64,000 nt of DNA, from positions 62,001 to 126,000 of the forward strand of contig JAFROW010000011.1 in assembly GCA_017429505.1 (NCBI GenBank). The letters are read 5' to 3'. Shown here piece by piece: positions 33,963-43,388 of the stretch (position 1 is its first letter; each line of letters opens with the position of its first letter). Source of the stretch: Clostridia bacterium. GTDB lineage: Bacteria > Bacillota > Clostridia > TANB77 > CAG-508. Below the pieces are notes generated by a model that did not search any database, was not told the DNA's origin, and saw only the letters and a list, made by a program, of their open reading frames with translations. Position numbers and translations under genes: made by a program.

Positions 33963-35051
33963 GTGAAATTAGAAGAATTTAATTATAATCTACCAGAAGA
34001 ATTAATAGCACAAGTACCAATTTCTAAAAGAGATGAATCAAGATTAATGGTGCTAAATAGAGAAAATAAAACAATAGAACATAAAACTTTTAAAGACATA
34101 ATAGATTACTTAAAACCAGGAGATTGCTTAGTTAGAAATAACACAAAAGTTATTCCTGCAAGACTTTATGGAAAAAAAGAAACAGGAGCAAATGTTGAGT
34201 TTGTTTTGTTAAAACAGCTTGAAGGAGATATTTGGGAGTCAATAGTAAGACCGGGAAATAAATTAAAACCAGGAACTGTGGTTAAATTTGGCGAAACAAA
34301 ATATGTAGACTCAAAAAATAAAGATCAAAAAAGTGAAGATCCAAAATTAGAAAATGAATATTTACTTAAAGCCACAATATTAGACATAATGGAAGGTGGA
34401 ACAAGAAAAGTAAATTTTGAATATGATGGGATTTTTAACGAAATATTAGACAAGATAGGACTTATGCCACTTCCTCCATACATACATGAAAGTCTAAAAG
34501 AAAAAGACAGATATCAAACAGTATATGCAAAATATGATGGTTCTGCTGCTGCACCTACAGCAGGGTTACATTTTACACCTGAGCTTTTGAAAAAAATAGA
34601 AGAAAAAGGTGTGAAAATTGCAAATGTTACTTTACATGTTGGAATAGGAACTTTTAGACCTGTAAAAGAAGAAAATATTGAAGATCACCAAATGCATACA
34701 GAGCATTTCTATATTAAGCAAGAAGATGTAGATAAAATAAATGATACAAAGAAAGCAGGAGGAAGAGTAATTGCAGTGGGTACAACATCTTGTAGAGTAT
34801 TAGAAACAATAGCATCAGAAGAAACAGGACTTGTTCGAACTACAGAAGCTGATACTGGAATTTACATATATCCAGGTTATAAATTTAAATGTATAGATGG
34901 ACTAATAACAAATTTCCACTTACCCAAATCAACTCTTTTAATGCTTGTATCAGCTTTAGCAGGAAGAGAATTCGTTTTAGATGCATACAATGAAGCAGTA
35001 AAAGAGAAATATAGATTTTTCAGTTTCGGAGATGCAATGTTTATTAAATAA
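33963..35051 (+). CDS. queA: S-adenosylmethionine:tRNA ribosyltransferase-isomerase QueA
   Basis: QueA transfers and rearranges the ribose of S-adenosylmethionine onto 7-aminomethyl-7-deazaguanine in tRNA, making epoxyqueuosine. Family motifs: [78 protein letters not shown] and [20 protein letters not shown]. The 362-residue length is slightly above usual owing to a Lys/Asp-rich insert near residue 118. The start is GTG at 33963, following AAAGGAGCA. The usual operon partners tgt and yajC are not here. Confidence 0.95.
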   Translation: MKLEEFNYNLPEELIAQVPISKRDESRLMVLNRENKTIEHKTFKDIIDYLKPGDCLVRNNTKVIPARLYGKKETGANVEFVLLKQLEGDIWESIVRPGNKLKPGTVVKFGETKYVDSKNKDQKSEDPKLENEYLLKATILDIMEGGTRKVNFEYDGIFNEILDKIGLMPLPPYIHESLKEKDRYQTVYAKYDGSAAAPTAGLHFTPELLKKIEEKGVKIANVTLHVGIGTFRPVKEENIEDHQMHTEHFYIKQEDVDKINDTKKAGGRVIAVGTTSCRVLETIASEETGLVRTTEADTGIYIYPGYKFKCIDGLITNFHLPKSTLLMLVSALAGREFVLDAYNEAVKEKYRFFSFGDAMFIK

Positions 35052-35062
35052 AAAAATATAAT

Positions 35063-35091
35063 TGACATTAAGGAAAATATATTATAATATA
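35063..35091 (+). promoter_or_regulatory. Sigma-A promoter of the SPFH gene
   Basis: TTGACA (35063-35068), 17 bases, TAATAT (35086-35091), about 40 bases before the start codon. Confidence 0.6.
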
Positions 35092-35129
35092 TATATATAA
35101 TAATAAATGAAATATAAGGAGGAGTAATT

Positions 35130-36284
35130 ATGGGATTTATTAAAGCATTTGCAGGAGCTTTAGGAGGAACATTTGCAGACCAATGGAAGGATTTTATAGT
35201 ACCTAGAAGTAATGTACCAGCAACAGCTGCTATATTTGGTGCAGAAAGAAAAGGAACAGATAATGGAAGAGGTTCAAATACAAAAGGATCAGAAAATATT
35301 ATTACAAATGGAAGTAAAATAGTTGTGCCAGATGGATGTGCATTAATTACTATGCAAGACGGTAGCATAACAGGATGTATAACAGAACCAGGAGGGTTCA
35401 TATACCAATCTGATGATCAAAACTCACAATCTTTATTTGCAGGAAATGGATTTATATCTTCTACAATAAAAACATCATGGGAAAGATTTAAATTCGGAGG
35501 AATTCCTGGAAGTGAACAAACAGTATTCTATGTTAATTTAAAAGAAATACCAGGAAATAAATTTGGTACACAATCAGAAATTTATTGGGATGATGCATAT
35601 ATAAATGCACAAGTAGGTGCAATAACAAGAGGTACATATACAATGCAAATAATTGACCCAATATTATTTGTTAAAAATTTTGTTCCAATAGAATACTTAA
35701 GACCAACAGGAGAAATTTTTGACTTTGCAGATATGGATAATCCAGCAGGAGAGCAATTATTTAATGAAGTAGTAGGAAGTTTATCTGCTGCATTTTCAAA
35801 TTACACAAATGACCCAAGCAAAGGAAATAGAATTACAAAAATTCAAGGAGATCAAATTGGATTTGCTCAAAGCTTATCACAAGCAGTTGAAGAAGCTTAT
35901 CAATGGAAATCTTCAAGAGGTTTAGAAATAATTAAAGTTGCAATTACAGCTATAGAATATGACGAAGATTCTAAAACATTACTTAGTGATGTTAAAAAAG
36001 CAGATGCTTTATCAGGTGCTAGAGGAAACTCATTTATGCAACAATCCGTAGCTAGAGGATTCCAAGCTGCAGGTGAAAATGGAGGAGCTCAAGGAATGGC
36101 ATTTATGGGAATGGGAGTAAATAGTGTTGGAGGAGTTATGGGAAATATGCAACAACCAACTCAAAACTCTCAAGCAGAAAAAGATCCATATGAAGAAATT
36201 ACAAAATATAAAAAATTATTAGATGATGGAATAATTACTCAAGAAGAGTTTGATGCAAAGAAAAAGGAACTATTAGGATTATAG
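35130..36284 (+). CDS. SPFH-domain protein with C-terminal SHOCT motif (YdjI-like)
   Basis: A 384-residue protein of the 'virion core protein'/YdjI type: MGFIKAFAGALGGTFADQWK at the start, then an SPFH (stomatin/flotillin) domain covering about residues 60-290 with VFYVNLKEIPGNKFGTQSEI and YINAQVGAITRGTYTMQIID. A Gly-rich linker and a C-terminal SHOCT helix follow (EEITKYKKLLDDGIITQEEF). In Bacillus, YdjI recruits PspA-like proteins to the membrane. The next gene encodes the zinc-ribbon membrane protein usually paired with it. AGGAGGAG precedes the ATG. Confidence 0.85.
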   Translation: MGFIKAFAGALGGTFADQWKDFIVPRSNVPATAAIFGAERKGTDNGRGSNTKGSENIITNGSKIVVPDGCALITMQDGSITGCITEPGGFIYQSDDQNSQSLFAGNGFISSTIKTSWERFKFGGIPGSEQTVFYVNLKEIPGNKFGTQSEIYWDDAYINAQVGAITRGTYTMQIIDPILFVKNFVPIEYLRPTGEIFDFADMDNPAGEQLFNEVVGSLSAAFSNYTNDPSKGNRITKIQGDQIGFAQSLSQAVEEAYQWKSSRGLEIIKVAITAIEYDEDSKTLLSDVKKADALSGARGNSFMQQSVARGFQAAGENGGAQGMAFMGMGVNSVGGVMGNMQQPTQNSQAEKDPYEEITKYKKLLDDGIITQEEFDAKKKELLGL

Positions 36285-36295
36285 AATAAATATAT

Positions 36296-36339
36296 AAATG
36301 CTTTCGTGATGAGTTATTATAATTACTGCGAAAGCATTT
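36296..36339 (+). terminator. Hairpin between the SPFH and zinc-ribbon genes
   Basis: AAATGCTTTCG (36296-36306) and CGAAAGCATTT (36329-36339) form an 11-bp perfect stem with a 22-base loop. It could partially terminate or protect the upstream message. Confidence 0.5.
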
Positions 36340-36362
36340 GTATTATAAATAAGGAGTTATAT

Positions 36363-37775
36363 ATGGAAGAAAATGAAAAAAGTGTTATAAAAACCGATGT
36401 TGGAGCTAAAGATGGTCAAACAAAATGCCCAAAATGTGGAGCTACAGATATTTCTTTAAATACTAAAAATGGAAAATTAAGATGTAATTTCTGTAGACAT
36501 GAGTTTGAACTAGAAAAATTTGATAGTATGGAATCAAATATAGAAAATCTTGAAGGTGAGATAATTGGATCTGGTGCATCAGATATTATAGCAGACACAA
36601 AAGATATAATTACTCTTAAATGCACAAGTTGTGGAGCTGAAGTTGTAATAGATACAGCAAGTTCTACTCAAGCAAGATGTCATTGGTGCAGAAATACATT
36701 ATCAATAAATGAACAAATTCCAAATGGTGCTGTACCAGACACAGTACTTCCATTTAAGATTTCAAAAAAAGAAGCTAAAGAAGCTATTGAAGGATTTGTA
36801 GAAAAAAGAAAGTTTTTTGCACATCCTAAATTTAGACAAGAATTTAAAGCTGAAAATGTTATGGGAGTTTATTTGCCATATATGATTGTAGATGCAAATG
36901 CACATAGCATTTTAAAAGGTCAAGGAGAACATGAGACAAAAAGTTATACAGTTAGAAATAATGACCACACAGAAACATATTATGATGCAGATTTATACGA
37001 TGTAGAAAGAGATTTTGACATAACAATAGAAGGATTAACAGTTGAATCTAGTAAAGATAAAATTGATAATTCAAAAGGAAAAACAAATAATATTATAAAT
37101 TCAATTATGCCTTTTGATACAGAGAATTGTGTAAAATGGGATTCAAATTATATAAAAGGATATACATCAGAAAAAAGAGATATAAATGTGGAAGAATTAA
37201 AGCCATTAGTTAAAGAACAATGTAAAGATATAGCAAGACATTCAGCTAATTCTACGATAGAATTTTATGATCGTGGAGTTAGATGGGATTCAGAAGAATT
37301 AGAAGTTAAAGGTCAACAGTGGAAATCTGCATATTTACCTGTTTGGCTATACAGCTATTTAGAAAAAAAAGGAGATAAAAATTTATTACATTATGTTGCA
37401 GTAAATGCAAGAACAAAAGAAACTATGGGTAGTGTTCCAATTCACATGCCTAAATTATTAGCAGTTTCAGGATTAGTAGAATTAGCAGGAGTTTTAGCAG
37501 CAATTTTAACGATTTACAAAATATTACAAAAAAACACATGGTGGCCATGGCTATTCTTATTAATTGGGATAATATATTATGCTGTTAAATATAGTAAATA
37601 TAGAAACACTGGTGCAAGACATCACTATGAAAATGAGACTAAATCAGAAATGAAAAACATTAGAAAAATAGATAACTTTGTAAGAAATAAAAGAAGACTT
37701 AGAAATTCTTCGATGGATGGAGCAAATAATAATAGAATATCAGGAACATTTAACAATAACCATTTTATTGAATAA
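36363..37775 (+). CDS. Zinc-ribbon (TFIIB-type) membrane protein, partner of the SPFH protein
   Basis: A 470-residue protein with two zinc ribbons at its N-terminus: CPKCGATDISLNTKNGKLRC then NFC (about residues 21-44), and CTSCGAEVVIDT with ARCHWCRNTL (about residues 85-115). A beta-rich central region includes VLPFKISKKEAKEAIEGFVE and QQWKSAYLPVWLYSY. Two adjacent membrane segments lie near residue 375 (LLAVSGLVELAGVLAAILTI and WWPWLFLLIGIIYYAV), and the tail is basic and Asn-rich. It corresponds to YdjG-like proteins that anchor SPFH partners at the membrane. ATG 36363 follows AAGGAG. Confidence 0.8.
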   Translation: MEENEKSVIKTDVGAKDGQTKCPKCGATDISLNTKNGKLRCNFCRHEFELEKFDSMESNIENLEGEIIGSGASDIIADTKDIITLKCTSCGAEVVIDTASSTQARCHWCRNTLSINEQIPNGAVPDTVLPFKISKKEAKEAIEGFVEKRKFFAHPKFRQEFKAENVMGVYLPYMIVDANAHSILKGQGEHETKSYTVRNNDHTETYYDADLYDVERDFDITIEGLTVESSKDKIDNSKGKTNNIINSIMPFDTENCVKWDSNYIKGYTSEKRDINVEELKPLVKEQCKDIARHSANSTIEFYDRGVRWDSEELEVKGQQWKSAYLPVWLYSYLEKKGDKNLLHYVAVNARTKETMGSVPIHMPKLLAVSGLVELAGVLAAILTIYKILQKNTWWPWLFLLIGIIYYAVKYSKYRNTGARHHYENETKSEMKNIRKIDNFVRNKRRLRNSSMDGANNNRISGTFNNNHFIE

Positions 37776-37858
37776 GTAATAGTGATTTTGCTAAATGTGC
37801 AATTGCTTTTTGAGCCACACTAATCAAATATATTTAGAACTTTTTGCATAGGAAAATT

Positions 37859-37887
37859 AGAGCTATCTTTATATAAGATAGTTCTTT
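37859..37887 (+). terminator. Hairpin upstream of rarA
   Basis: AGAGCTATCTT (37859-37869) pairs with AAGATAGTTCT (37875-37885), followed by a short T-run. It probably ends the SPFH/zinc-ribbon operon. Confidence 0.6.
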
Positions 37888-37914
37888 CAAATAAAGGGAA
37901 AGGACTGTTTGAAA

Positions 37915-39159
37915 ATGAATGAGCCTTTAGCATATAGGGTAAGACCTAAAACACTTGAAGAATATGTAGGTCAGGAACATGTTTTAGGAAAAGATAAAAT
38001 CTTATATAGAACAATAAAAGCAGATAGATTATCTAGTTTAATATTGTTTGGACCTCCGGGATGTGGAAAAACTTCACTTGCACAAGTTATTTCAGAAACA
38101 ACTAAATACAAATTTTACAAGATAAATGCAGTAACTGCAGGTGTAGCAGATATTAAAGCTGTAATTGAAGAAACAAAAAATTATATGCTAAATCCTACTG
38201 GTAAGGCAATTTTATTTATAGATGAGATACATAGATTTAACAAATTGCAACAAGATGCTTTACTTCCTTATGTGGAAAATGGAACTATAATTTTAATTGG
38301 TGCAACAACAGAAAATCCATATTTTGAAGTAAATAAAGCTTTAATTTCACGTTCTATGGTAGTAAAACTTGAACCATTAACTCAAAATGATATTTTTAAA
38401 GTACTAAAAATGGCATTAACAAAAAAAGAAGGACTTGGAGAATACAATATAAAAATTGAAGATGAAACATTAGAAAAGCTAAGTAATATCTCAGGAGGAG
38501 ATGTAAGAACTGCTTTAAATGCACTAGAAATTGCAACACTTACAACATCTATGAATGAAAATGCTGAAATTGTAATTACTGATGAAATACTTCAAAATTG
38601 TGTTCAAACAAAAAAAGCAGTTTTTGATAAATCTGGAGACTCTCATTATGATAATATAAGTGCATTTATTAAATCTATGAGAGGTTCAGATCCAGATGCA
38701 GTTTTATTTTATTTAGCTAGAGCTTTGCATGGAGGAGAAGATCCAATGTTTTTAGCAAGAAGAATTGTAATTTGTGCTTCAGAAGATGTAGGTCTTGCAA
38801 ATCCAAATGCACTTGTTGTTGCAAATTCTGCAATGCAAGCAGTTCACATGGTAGGAATGCCTGAAGCAAGAATTATACTTGCAGAAGCGGCTGTATATGT
38901 TGCAAATTCAAAAAAATCAAATGCAACTTATCTTGGAATAGATAAAGCTTTGGAAGATGTTTCGACAAAAGATACAGGGACAATTCCAATGCATATTAGA
39001 AACGCTCCAGCTGAAGGAATGAAAAATTTAGGATATAGTATTGGCTACAAATATCCTCATGACTATCCTAGACATGTCGTAGAACAACAATATTTACCAG
39101 ATAAAATGCTTGGAACAAAATATTATGTTCCAGATGAGAATGTGAAAGATACAGAATAA
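37915..39159 (+). CDS. rarA: Replication-associated recombination protein RarA (MgsA)
   Basis: An AAA+ ATPase of the RarA/MgsA/WRNIP1 family that acts at stalled replication forks. Motifs: PLAYRVRPKTLEEYVGQEHV at the start, Walker A LFGPPGCGKTSLAQVI (about residue 47), Walker B AILFIDEIHRFNKLQQDALL, sensor IGATTENPYFEVNKALISR, and SGGDVRTALNALEIA. The C-terminal tetramerisation domain has DPDAVLFYLARALHGGEDPM and YLPDKMLGTKYY. The 414-residue length is normal. ATG 37915 is 10 bases from AAAGGA; a TTG at 37909 is an alternative start. Confidence 0.93.
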   Translation: MNEPLAYRVRPKTLEEYVGQEHVLGKDKILYRTIKADRLSSLILFGPPGCGKTSLAQVISETTKYKFYKINAVTAGVADIKAVIEETKNYMLNPTGKAILFIDEIHRFNKLQQDALLPYVENGTIILIGATTENPYFEVNKALISRSMVVKLEPLTQNDIFKVLKMALTKKEGLGEYNIKIEDETLEKLSNISGGDVRTALNALEIATLTTSMNENAEIVITDEILQNCVQTKKAVFDKSGDSHYDNISAFIKSMRGSDPDAVLFYLARALHGGEDPMFLARRIVICASEDVGLANPNALVVANSAMQAVHMVGMPEARIILAEAAVYVANSKKSNATYLGIDKALEDVSTKDTGTIPMHIRNAPAEGMKNLGYSIGYKYPHDYPRHVVEQQYLPDKMLGTKYYVPDENVKDTE

Positions 39160-39211
39160 CAAAAACTCTAATGAAAAACTATTTTTTAAATGAGTTATTA
39201 AGGAGGAGAAA

Positions 39212-40090
39212 ATGCTAAAGTTAATTGAAGAATTATCGGAGTATATTGGGAAAGACACAGGGCTAGATAAACAATATATTAATTTAACAATACTTACAAT
39301 ACTTACATTTATATTTTTTTCTATATTAAAAGCAATAATAAAAAAGATATATTCAGAACTACATGTTAGTGATAAAAAGAAATATTTTAGAAACAGAAAA
39401 ATAAAGATTTCTTTAACTGTGATTTGTTGGATAGTGGTAGTTTTGATATGGAAAGAGCAAATTAAAGGACTTATGACTTTAATTAGCTTTGTTTCTGCAG
39501 CTGTTACTATTGCTCTAAGAGAAATAATCTTCAACTTCTTTGCAGGAATATACATAAATGCAAAAAAAATACTTGACATAGAAGATAGAATAGAAATTAA
39601 AGGAATAAAAGGTGATGTAATTACAATACACTCTTTAGGATTCGAAATGTTAGAGATAGCAGAAGGAAATGAATATGAACAAAGTACAGGAAAAATAGTA
39701 CATATTCCGAATTCTGCAATATTTACAGAACCTACCAAGAATTTTACAAAAGCTTTTAAATATATATGGGACGAAATAAAAATAAATGTTGAACTAGATT
39801 CAGATATAGAAGATACGAAAAATGTTTTATATTATATTTTGGAAAGCAATGAAGTTTTAAAAGAAATTCCGAAAAAGATGGAAAATCAAGTAGATGACGC
39901 AACAGTAGAATATAGAATTTATTATAATAATCTAGATCCTATTATTTACACAAGAATTGAAGAATCTCATATAGAGCTAAGTTTAAGATATTTAGTTCAC
40001 CCTAAGAAAATAAGAATAGTACAAAATGAAATATATTTAAAAGTATTAGAACAATATAAAAAAGGAAATTTAAAGTTGTATAAAGGATAA
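39212..40090 (+). CDS. Small-conductance mechanosensitive channel, MscS family
   Basis: A 292-residue MscS-type protein with three N-terminal membrane segments (INLTILTILTFIFFSIL, ISLTVICWIVVVLIWKE, and the pore-lining segment LISFVSAAVTIALREIIFNF). A beta domain follows with LDIEDRIEIKGIKGDVITIH and the MscS-typical VHIPNSAIFTEPTKNFTKAF (usual V-x-I-P-N-x). These channels release solutes on hypo-osmotic shock. TAAGGAGGAG precedes the ATG. Confidence 0.88.
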   Translation: MLKLIEELSEYIGKDTGLDKQYINLTILTILTFIFFSILKAIIKKIYSELHVSDKKKYFRNRKIKISLTVICWIVVVLIWKEQIKGLMTLISFVSAAVTIALREIIFNFFAGIYINAKKILDIEDRIEIKGIKGDVITIHSLGFEMLEIAEGNEYEQSTGKIVHIPNSAIFTEPTKNFTKAFKYIWDEIKINVELDSDIEDTKNVLYYILESNEVLKEIPKKMENQVDDATVEYRIYYNNLDPIIYTRIEESHIELSLRYLVHPKKIRIVQNEIYLKVLEQYKKGNLKLYKG

Positions 40091-40180
40091 ATAATAATAG
40101 TAATAGAAAAAGTAAATTAAGTGGCACTCAATTGTAGTATCAGATTTAAAAAAAGAAACTTTGAAAGGAATGAAACAATA

Positions 40181-41602
40181 ATGAAAGTAGGATTTGTATC
40201 TTTAGGCTGTAGCAAAAATTTAATAGACACAGAAGTTACAATTGGAAAATTTAAAGAGCATAAATTTGAAATAGTAAATAATCCTAAAGAAGCAGAAATA
40301 ATTGTAATTAATACTTGTGGATTTATAGAGTCAGCTAAAGAAGAAGCAATAAATACTATTTTAGAAATGGCAGAATATAAAAAGAAAAGATGTAAATATC
40401 TAATTGTTATGGGATGTTTAGTACAAAGATATTATGACGAACTAGTAAAAGCATTACCAGAAGTAGATTTGTTTTTGAAAATAGAAGATTATGATAAAAT
40501 GTGGGATAAGGTTCCTTTTGGGGACGGAGGAAAAAAGGAACCTTGTTCAAAAGAAAAAAGCAACTTGCAAACTAAAAAACATACAGAAAATGATATTAAT
40601 AACTATAAGGAAGATGAGGGAGATTTTTTCCTTCATACCAAAAAGAAACTTTGTAAGTTGCCTATGTTTAAAGAACAAGAATATCTTCAAAGAACAATTT
40701 CAACAGGAAAAAACTATGCTTATTTAAAAATTGGAGAAGGTTGTAGTAATTTGTGTACATATTGTGCAATTCCATATATTAGAGGATTGTTTATAAGTAG
40801 GCCTATGGAAGAGATTATAAAAGAAGCGGAAAATCTAGCAAAACAAGGAATTAAAGAATTAATCGTTATTGCCCAAGATACAACAAAATATGGAGTGGAT
40901 CTGTATGGGGAGTCAAAGCTTGCAGAGTTACTTCAAAAACTATGTAAAATAGATGGAATTCATTGGATTAGGTTTTTATATTCTTATCCAGAAGGCATTA
41001 CAGATGAACTAATACAAGTTGTAAAAAATGAGGAGAAAATTGCAAAATATTTTGATATTCCAATTCAACATATTTCAAATGTAGTTTTGAAAAAAATGAA
41101 TAGAAAAACTTCAAAACAAAACATAAAAAAACTACTTTCAAAAATCAGAAAAGAAATACCAAATGTAACCTTAAGAACAAGTTTAATTGTAGGCTTTCCA
41201 GGAGAAACAAAGGAACAATTTGAAGAATTATATGATTTTGTAGAAAAAACAAAATTTGATAAATTAGGAGTTTTCGAATATTCAAAAGAAGATGGAACTC
41301 CAGCTGCCACAATGCCCAACCAAATACATCACATGACGAAAAAATCTAGATTTAATAAAATTATGAGTTTGCAACAACAGGTTTCTAGAGAAAAGATGAA
41401 AGCAAAGATTGGAACTGAGCAAGAAGTATTAATTGAAGCTAAATCTTTTGATAGAAAATACGTAATAGGAAGAACTAAGCTTGATGCACCAGATATAGAT
41501 GGAGTGGTGTATATAAAAAATACTGATTTAAAACTAAATGAATTTGTAACTTGCAAGATTACAGAATTTAGAGATTATGATTTGGTGGGAGATATTAAAT
41601 AG
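40181..41602 (+). CDS. rimO: Ribosomal protein S12 methylthiotransferase RimO with an extended linker
   Basis: RimO is a radical-SAM enzyme that adds a methylthio group to Asp of ribosomal protein S12. The UPF0004 domain has VGFVSLGCSKNLIDTEVTIG, NTCGFIESAKEEAINTI and MGCLVQRYYDEL (three cluster cysteines). The radical SAM core has CSNLCTYCAIPYIRG (Cys-x3-Cys-x2-Cys, near residue 188), and the C-terminal TRAM domain ends DYDLVGDIK. Length of 473 is about 30 residues above usual; the excess lies between the two cluster domains (about residues 110-170) and begins with a GGGGACGGAGG hairpin at 40508-40544 that reads VPFGDGGKKEP in frame. ATG 40181 follows GAAAGGAATG. Confidence 0.93.
   Translation: MKVGFVSLGCSKNLIDTEVTIGKFKEHKFEIVNNPKEAEIIVINTCGFIESAKEEAINTILEMAEYKKKRCKYLIVMGCLVQRYYDELVKALPEVDLFLKIEDYDKMWDKVPFGDGGKKEPCSKEKSNLQTKKHTENDINNYKEDEGDFFLHTKKKLCKLPMFKEQEYLQRTISTGKNYAYLKIGEGCSNLCTYCAIPYIRGLFISRPMEEIIKEAENLAKQGIKELIVIAQDTTKYGVDLYGESKLAELLQKLCKIDGIHWIRFLYSYPEGITDELIQVVKNEEKIAKYFDIPIQHISNVVLKKMNRKTSKQNIKKLLSKIRKEIPNVTLRTSLIVGFPGETKEQFEELYDFVEKTKFDKLGVFEYSKEDGTPAATMPNQIHHMTKKSRFNKIMSLQQQVSREKMKAKIGTEQEVLIEAKSFDRKYVIGRTKLDAPDIDGVVYIKNTDLKLNEFVTCKITEFRDYDLVGDIK
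40508..40544. repeat. Dispersed GGGGACGGAGG hairpin, copy 3, in frame inside rimO
   Basis: AAGGTTCC (40508-40515) and GGAACCTT (40537-40544) form a perfect stem around TTTTGGGGACGGAGGAAAA. The loop matches the copy at 58127 almost exactly, but the arms differ. It falls in the RimO linker and keeps the reading frame. Confidence 0.75.
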
Positions 41603-41614
41603 TTAAAAAAAATG

Positions 41615-41649
41615 AAAAAGAAGCAGTTGGTTGAAAACTGCTTCTTTTT
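41615..41649. terminator. Terminator of rimO
   Basis: AAAAAGAAGCAGTT (41615-41628) pairs with AACTGCTTCTTTTT (41636-41649). Confidence 0.9.
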
Positions 41650-41722
41650 GAATTATTTATATTATATACTACATACGTTACGTATTGTCAAGACTTATTT
41701 GGAAAAAATATTTTATTATTGA

Positions 41723-41751
41723 TTGAAAAATAAATAAAAATATGATATTAT
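41723..41751 (+). promoter_or_regulatory. Sigma-A promoter of scpB
   Basis: TTGAAA (41723-41728), 17 bases, TATTAT (41746-41751), about 35 bases before the start codon. Confidence 0.55.
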
Positions 41752-41785
41752 TTTTACATAGTTAAAAAGAAAGAGTGAATTTAAA

Positions 41786-42418
41786 ATGGAAATAGAAAAA
41801 ATAGAATCAATAATAGAAAGTATGCTATTTGCAGCAGGAAGAATGGTTGCAATAGAAGAAATGGAATTTGCATTAGAAGTATCAAAAAAAGATTTAGAAA
41901 AAATATTAGAAAAAATGAAAGATGAATATAAAGCACAAAATAGAGGAATAGAATTAATAAGCTTAAATAATGGATATCAATTATGTAGTAAAAAAGATAA
42001 TTACGAATATATCTATCAAATTATAGATAAAAGAAATAAGCCAAAACTTTCAAATGCAGCACTAGAAACGCTTTCAATAATTGCATATAATCATAAAATT
42101 ACAAGAGCAGAGATAGAGGCAATTAGAGGAGTAAGTGTAGATGCTACAATTTACAAGCTTCTGGAATATGGTTTGATAGAAGAAGCTGGAAAGCTTGATT
42201 TACCAGGAAAGCCAATGTCATATAAAACAACAGATGAGTTTTTAAGAATGTTTGGATACTCTTCTTTAGAAGAATTACCAGAACTTCCAAGGTACAAGAT
42301 GGATGAGAATCATCAAATAGTTATTGAAGAGTTAGAAGAAAACACTGAAGAATCTGAAAGCCAAGAAATAATTGAGAAAACCAATAAAAAAGTAATATCT
42401 GAAGAAGCTGAAAAATAA
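41786..42418 (+). CDS. scpB: Segregation and condensation protein ScpB
   Basis: ScpB is the winged-helix dimer that joins ScpA and SMC in the chromosome-condensing complex. Motifs: IESIIESMLFAAGRMVAIEE at the start, GIELISLNNGYQLCSKKDN, ALETLSIIAYNHKITRAEIE, AIRGVSVDATIYKLLEYGLI and GKPMSYKTTDEFLRMFGYSS. The 210 residues include a variable acidic tail (ENTEESESQEIIEKTNKK). AAGAAAGAGTG precedes the ATG. scpA, usually immediately upstream, is absent from this window. Confidence 0.92.
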   Translation: MEIEKIESIIESMLFAAGRMVAIEEMEFALEVSKKDLEKILEKMKDEYKAQNRGIELISLNNGYQLCSKKDNYEYIYQIIDKRNKPKLSNAALETLSIIAYNHKITRAEIEAIRGVSVDATIYKLLEYGLIEEAGKLDLPGKPMSYKTTDEFLRMFGYSSLEELPELPRYKMDENHQIVIEELEENTEESESQEIIEKTNKKVISEEAEK

Positions 42419-42545
42419 TGCAAAATTGAAGAAACTAAAGATTAAGGCAAAGCGAATTTGATGAGAAGAAGCTTGAAAGTAATTTTTAAAAATAAATATT
42501 TTTAAACAAATTTTGCGACTTAAACGAAAGGATAGGTAATGAAAA

Positions 42546-43355
42546 ATGGATATGGAAGAATTAAAACAAAAAGCCAAAGAAATTAGAAAAGATATAATAG
42601 AACAGGTATATAATGCTAAATCAGGACATCCAGCTGGTTCACTTTCTATAACTGATATTATGGCAGTACTTTATTTTAAAGAACTTAGAATAGATGAAAA
42701 AAATCCAAGATGGGAAGATAGAGATAGATTAGTTTTATCTAAAGGGCATTGTTCTTGTGCCTTATATGCAGCCCTTTGCGAAAGAGGATTTTTTGAAAAA
42801 GAACATATAAAAACTTTTAGAAAAATAGATAGTATTTTACAAGGACATCCAGATTTAAACAAAACTCCTGGGGTAGATATGACTTCGGGTTCTTTAGGTC
42901 AGGGCTTATCTGTTGCAAATGGAATGGCAATTGCAGGAAAGATGGACAACAAAGACTATAGAGTTTATGCTATTTTAGGTGATGGAGAGATAGAAGAGGG
43001 CCAAGTTTGGGAAGCCGCAATGACTGCAAATAAATATAAATTAGATAATTTGTGTGTAATTGTAGATAATAACAATTTGCAAATAGATGGAACAATAGAA
43101 GAAGTAATGAGCCCATATCCAATAGATGAAAAATTCAAAAGTTTTGGATTTAATGTTATAAATATTGATGGAAATGATATTGAACAAATTATAAATGCTT
43201 TTGAAGAAGCAAAACAAGTAAAGGGAAAGCCAACATGTATTGTAGCTAAAACTATAAAAGGCAAGGGAGTTACTTTTATGGAAAATAAGGTAGAATGGCA
43301 TGGGAAGGCTCCAAATGAAGAGGAGTATTTACAGGCTTTGAAAGATTTAAGTTAA
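42546..43355 (+). CDS. Transketolase, N-terminal subunit, without its C-terminal partner gene
   Basis: A 269-residue protein equal to the thiamine-diphosphate-binding half of transketolase. It has YNAKSGHPAGSLSITDIMAV, RDRLVLSKGHCSCALYAAL, SGSLGQGLSVANGMAIAGKM and the cofactor motif GDGEIEEGQVWEAAMTA. In split transketolases and related DXS-like enzymes a second gene (pyrimidine-binding and C-terminal domains) normally follows directly; here a terminator and the convergent clpE follow instead. ATG 42546 or 42552 are possible starts. The enzyme would act in the pentose phosphate pathway if a partner is supplied from elsewhere. Confidence 0.9.
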   Translation: MDMEELKQKAKEIRKDIIEQVYNAKSGHPAGSLSITDIMAVLYFKELRIDEKNPRWEDRDRLVLSKGHCSCALYAALCERGFFEKEHIKTFRKIDSILQGHPDLNKTPGVDMTSGSLGQGLSVANGMAIAGKMDNKDYRVYAILGDGEIEEGQVWEAAMTANKYKLDNLCVIVDNNNLQIDGTIEEVMSPYPIDEKFKSFGFNVINIDGNDIEQIINAFEEAKQVKGKPTCIVAKTIKGKGVTFMENKVEWHGKAPNEEEYLQALKDLS

Positions 43356-43382
43356 GAGCTAGATAAATTATATCTAGCTCTT
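43354..43382. terminator. Bidirectional terminator between transketolase N-half and clpE
   Basis: AAGAGCTAGATA (43354-43365) pairs perfectly with TATCTAGCTCTT (43371-43382). It lies between two convergent genes. Confidence 0.85.
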
Positions 43383-43388
43383 AAAATA

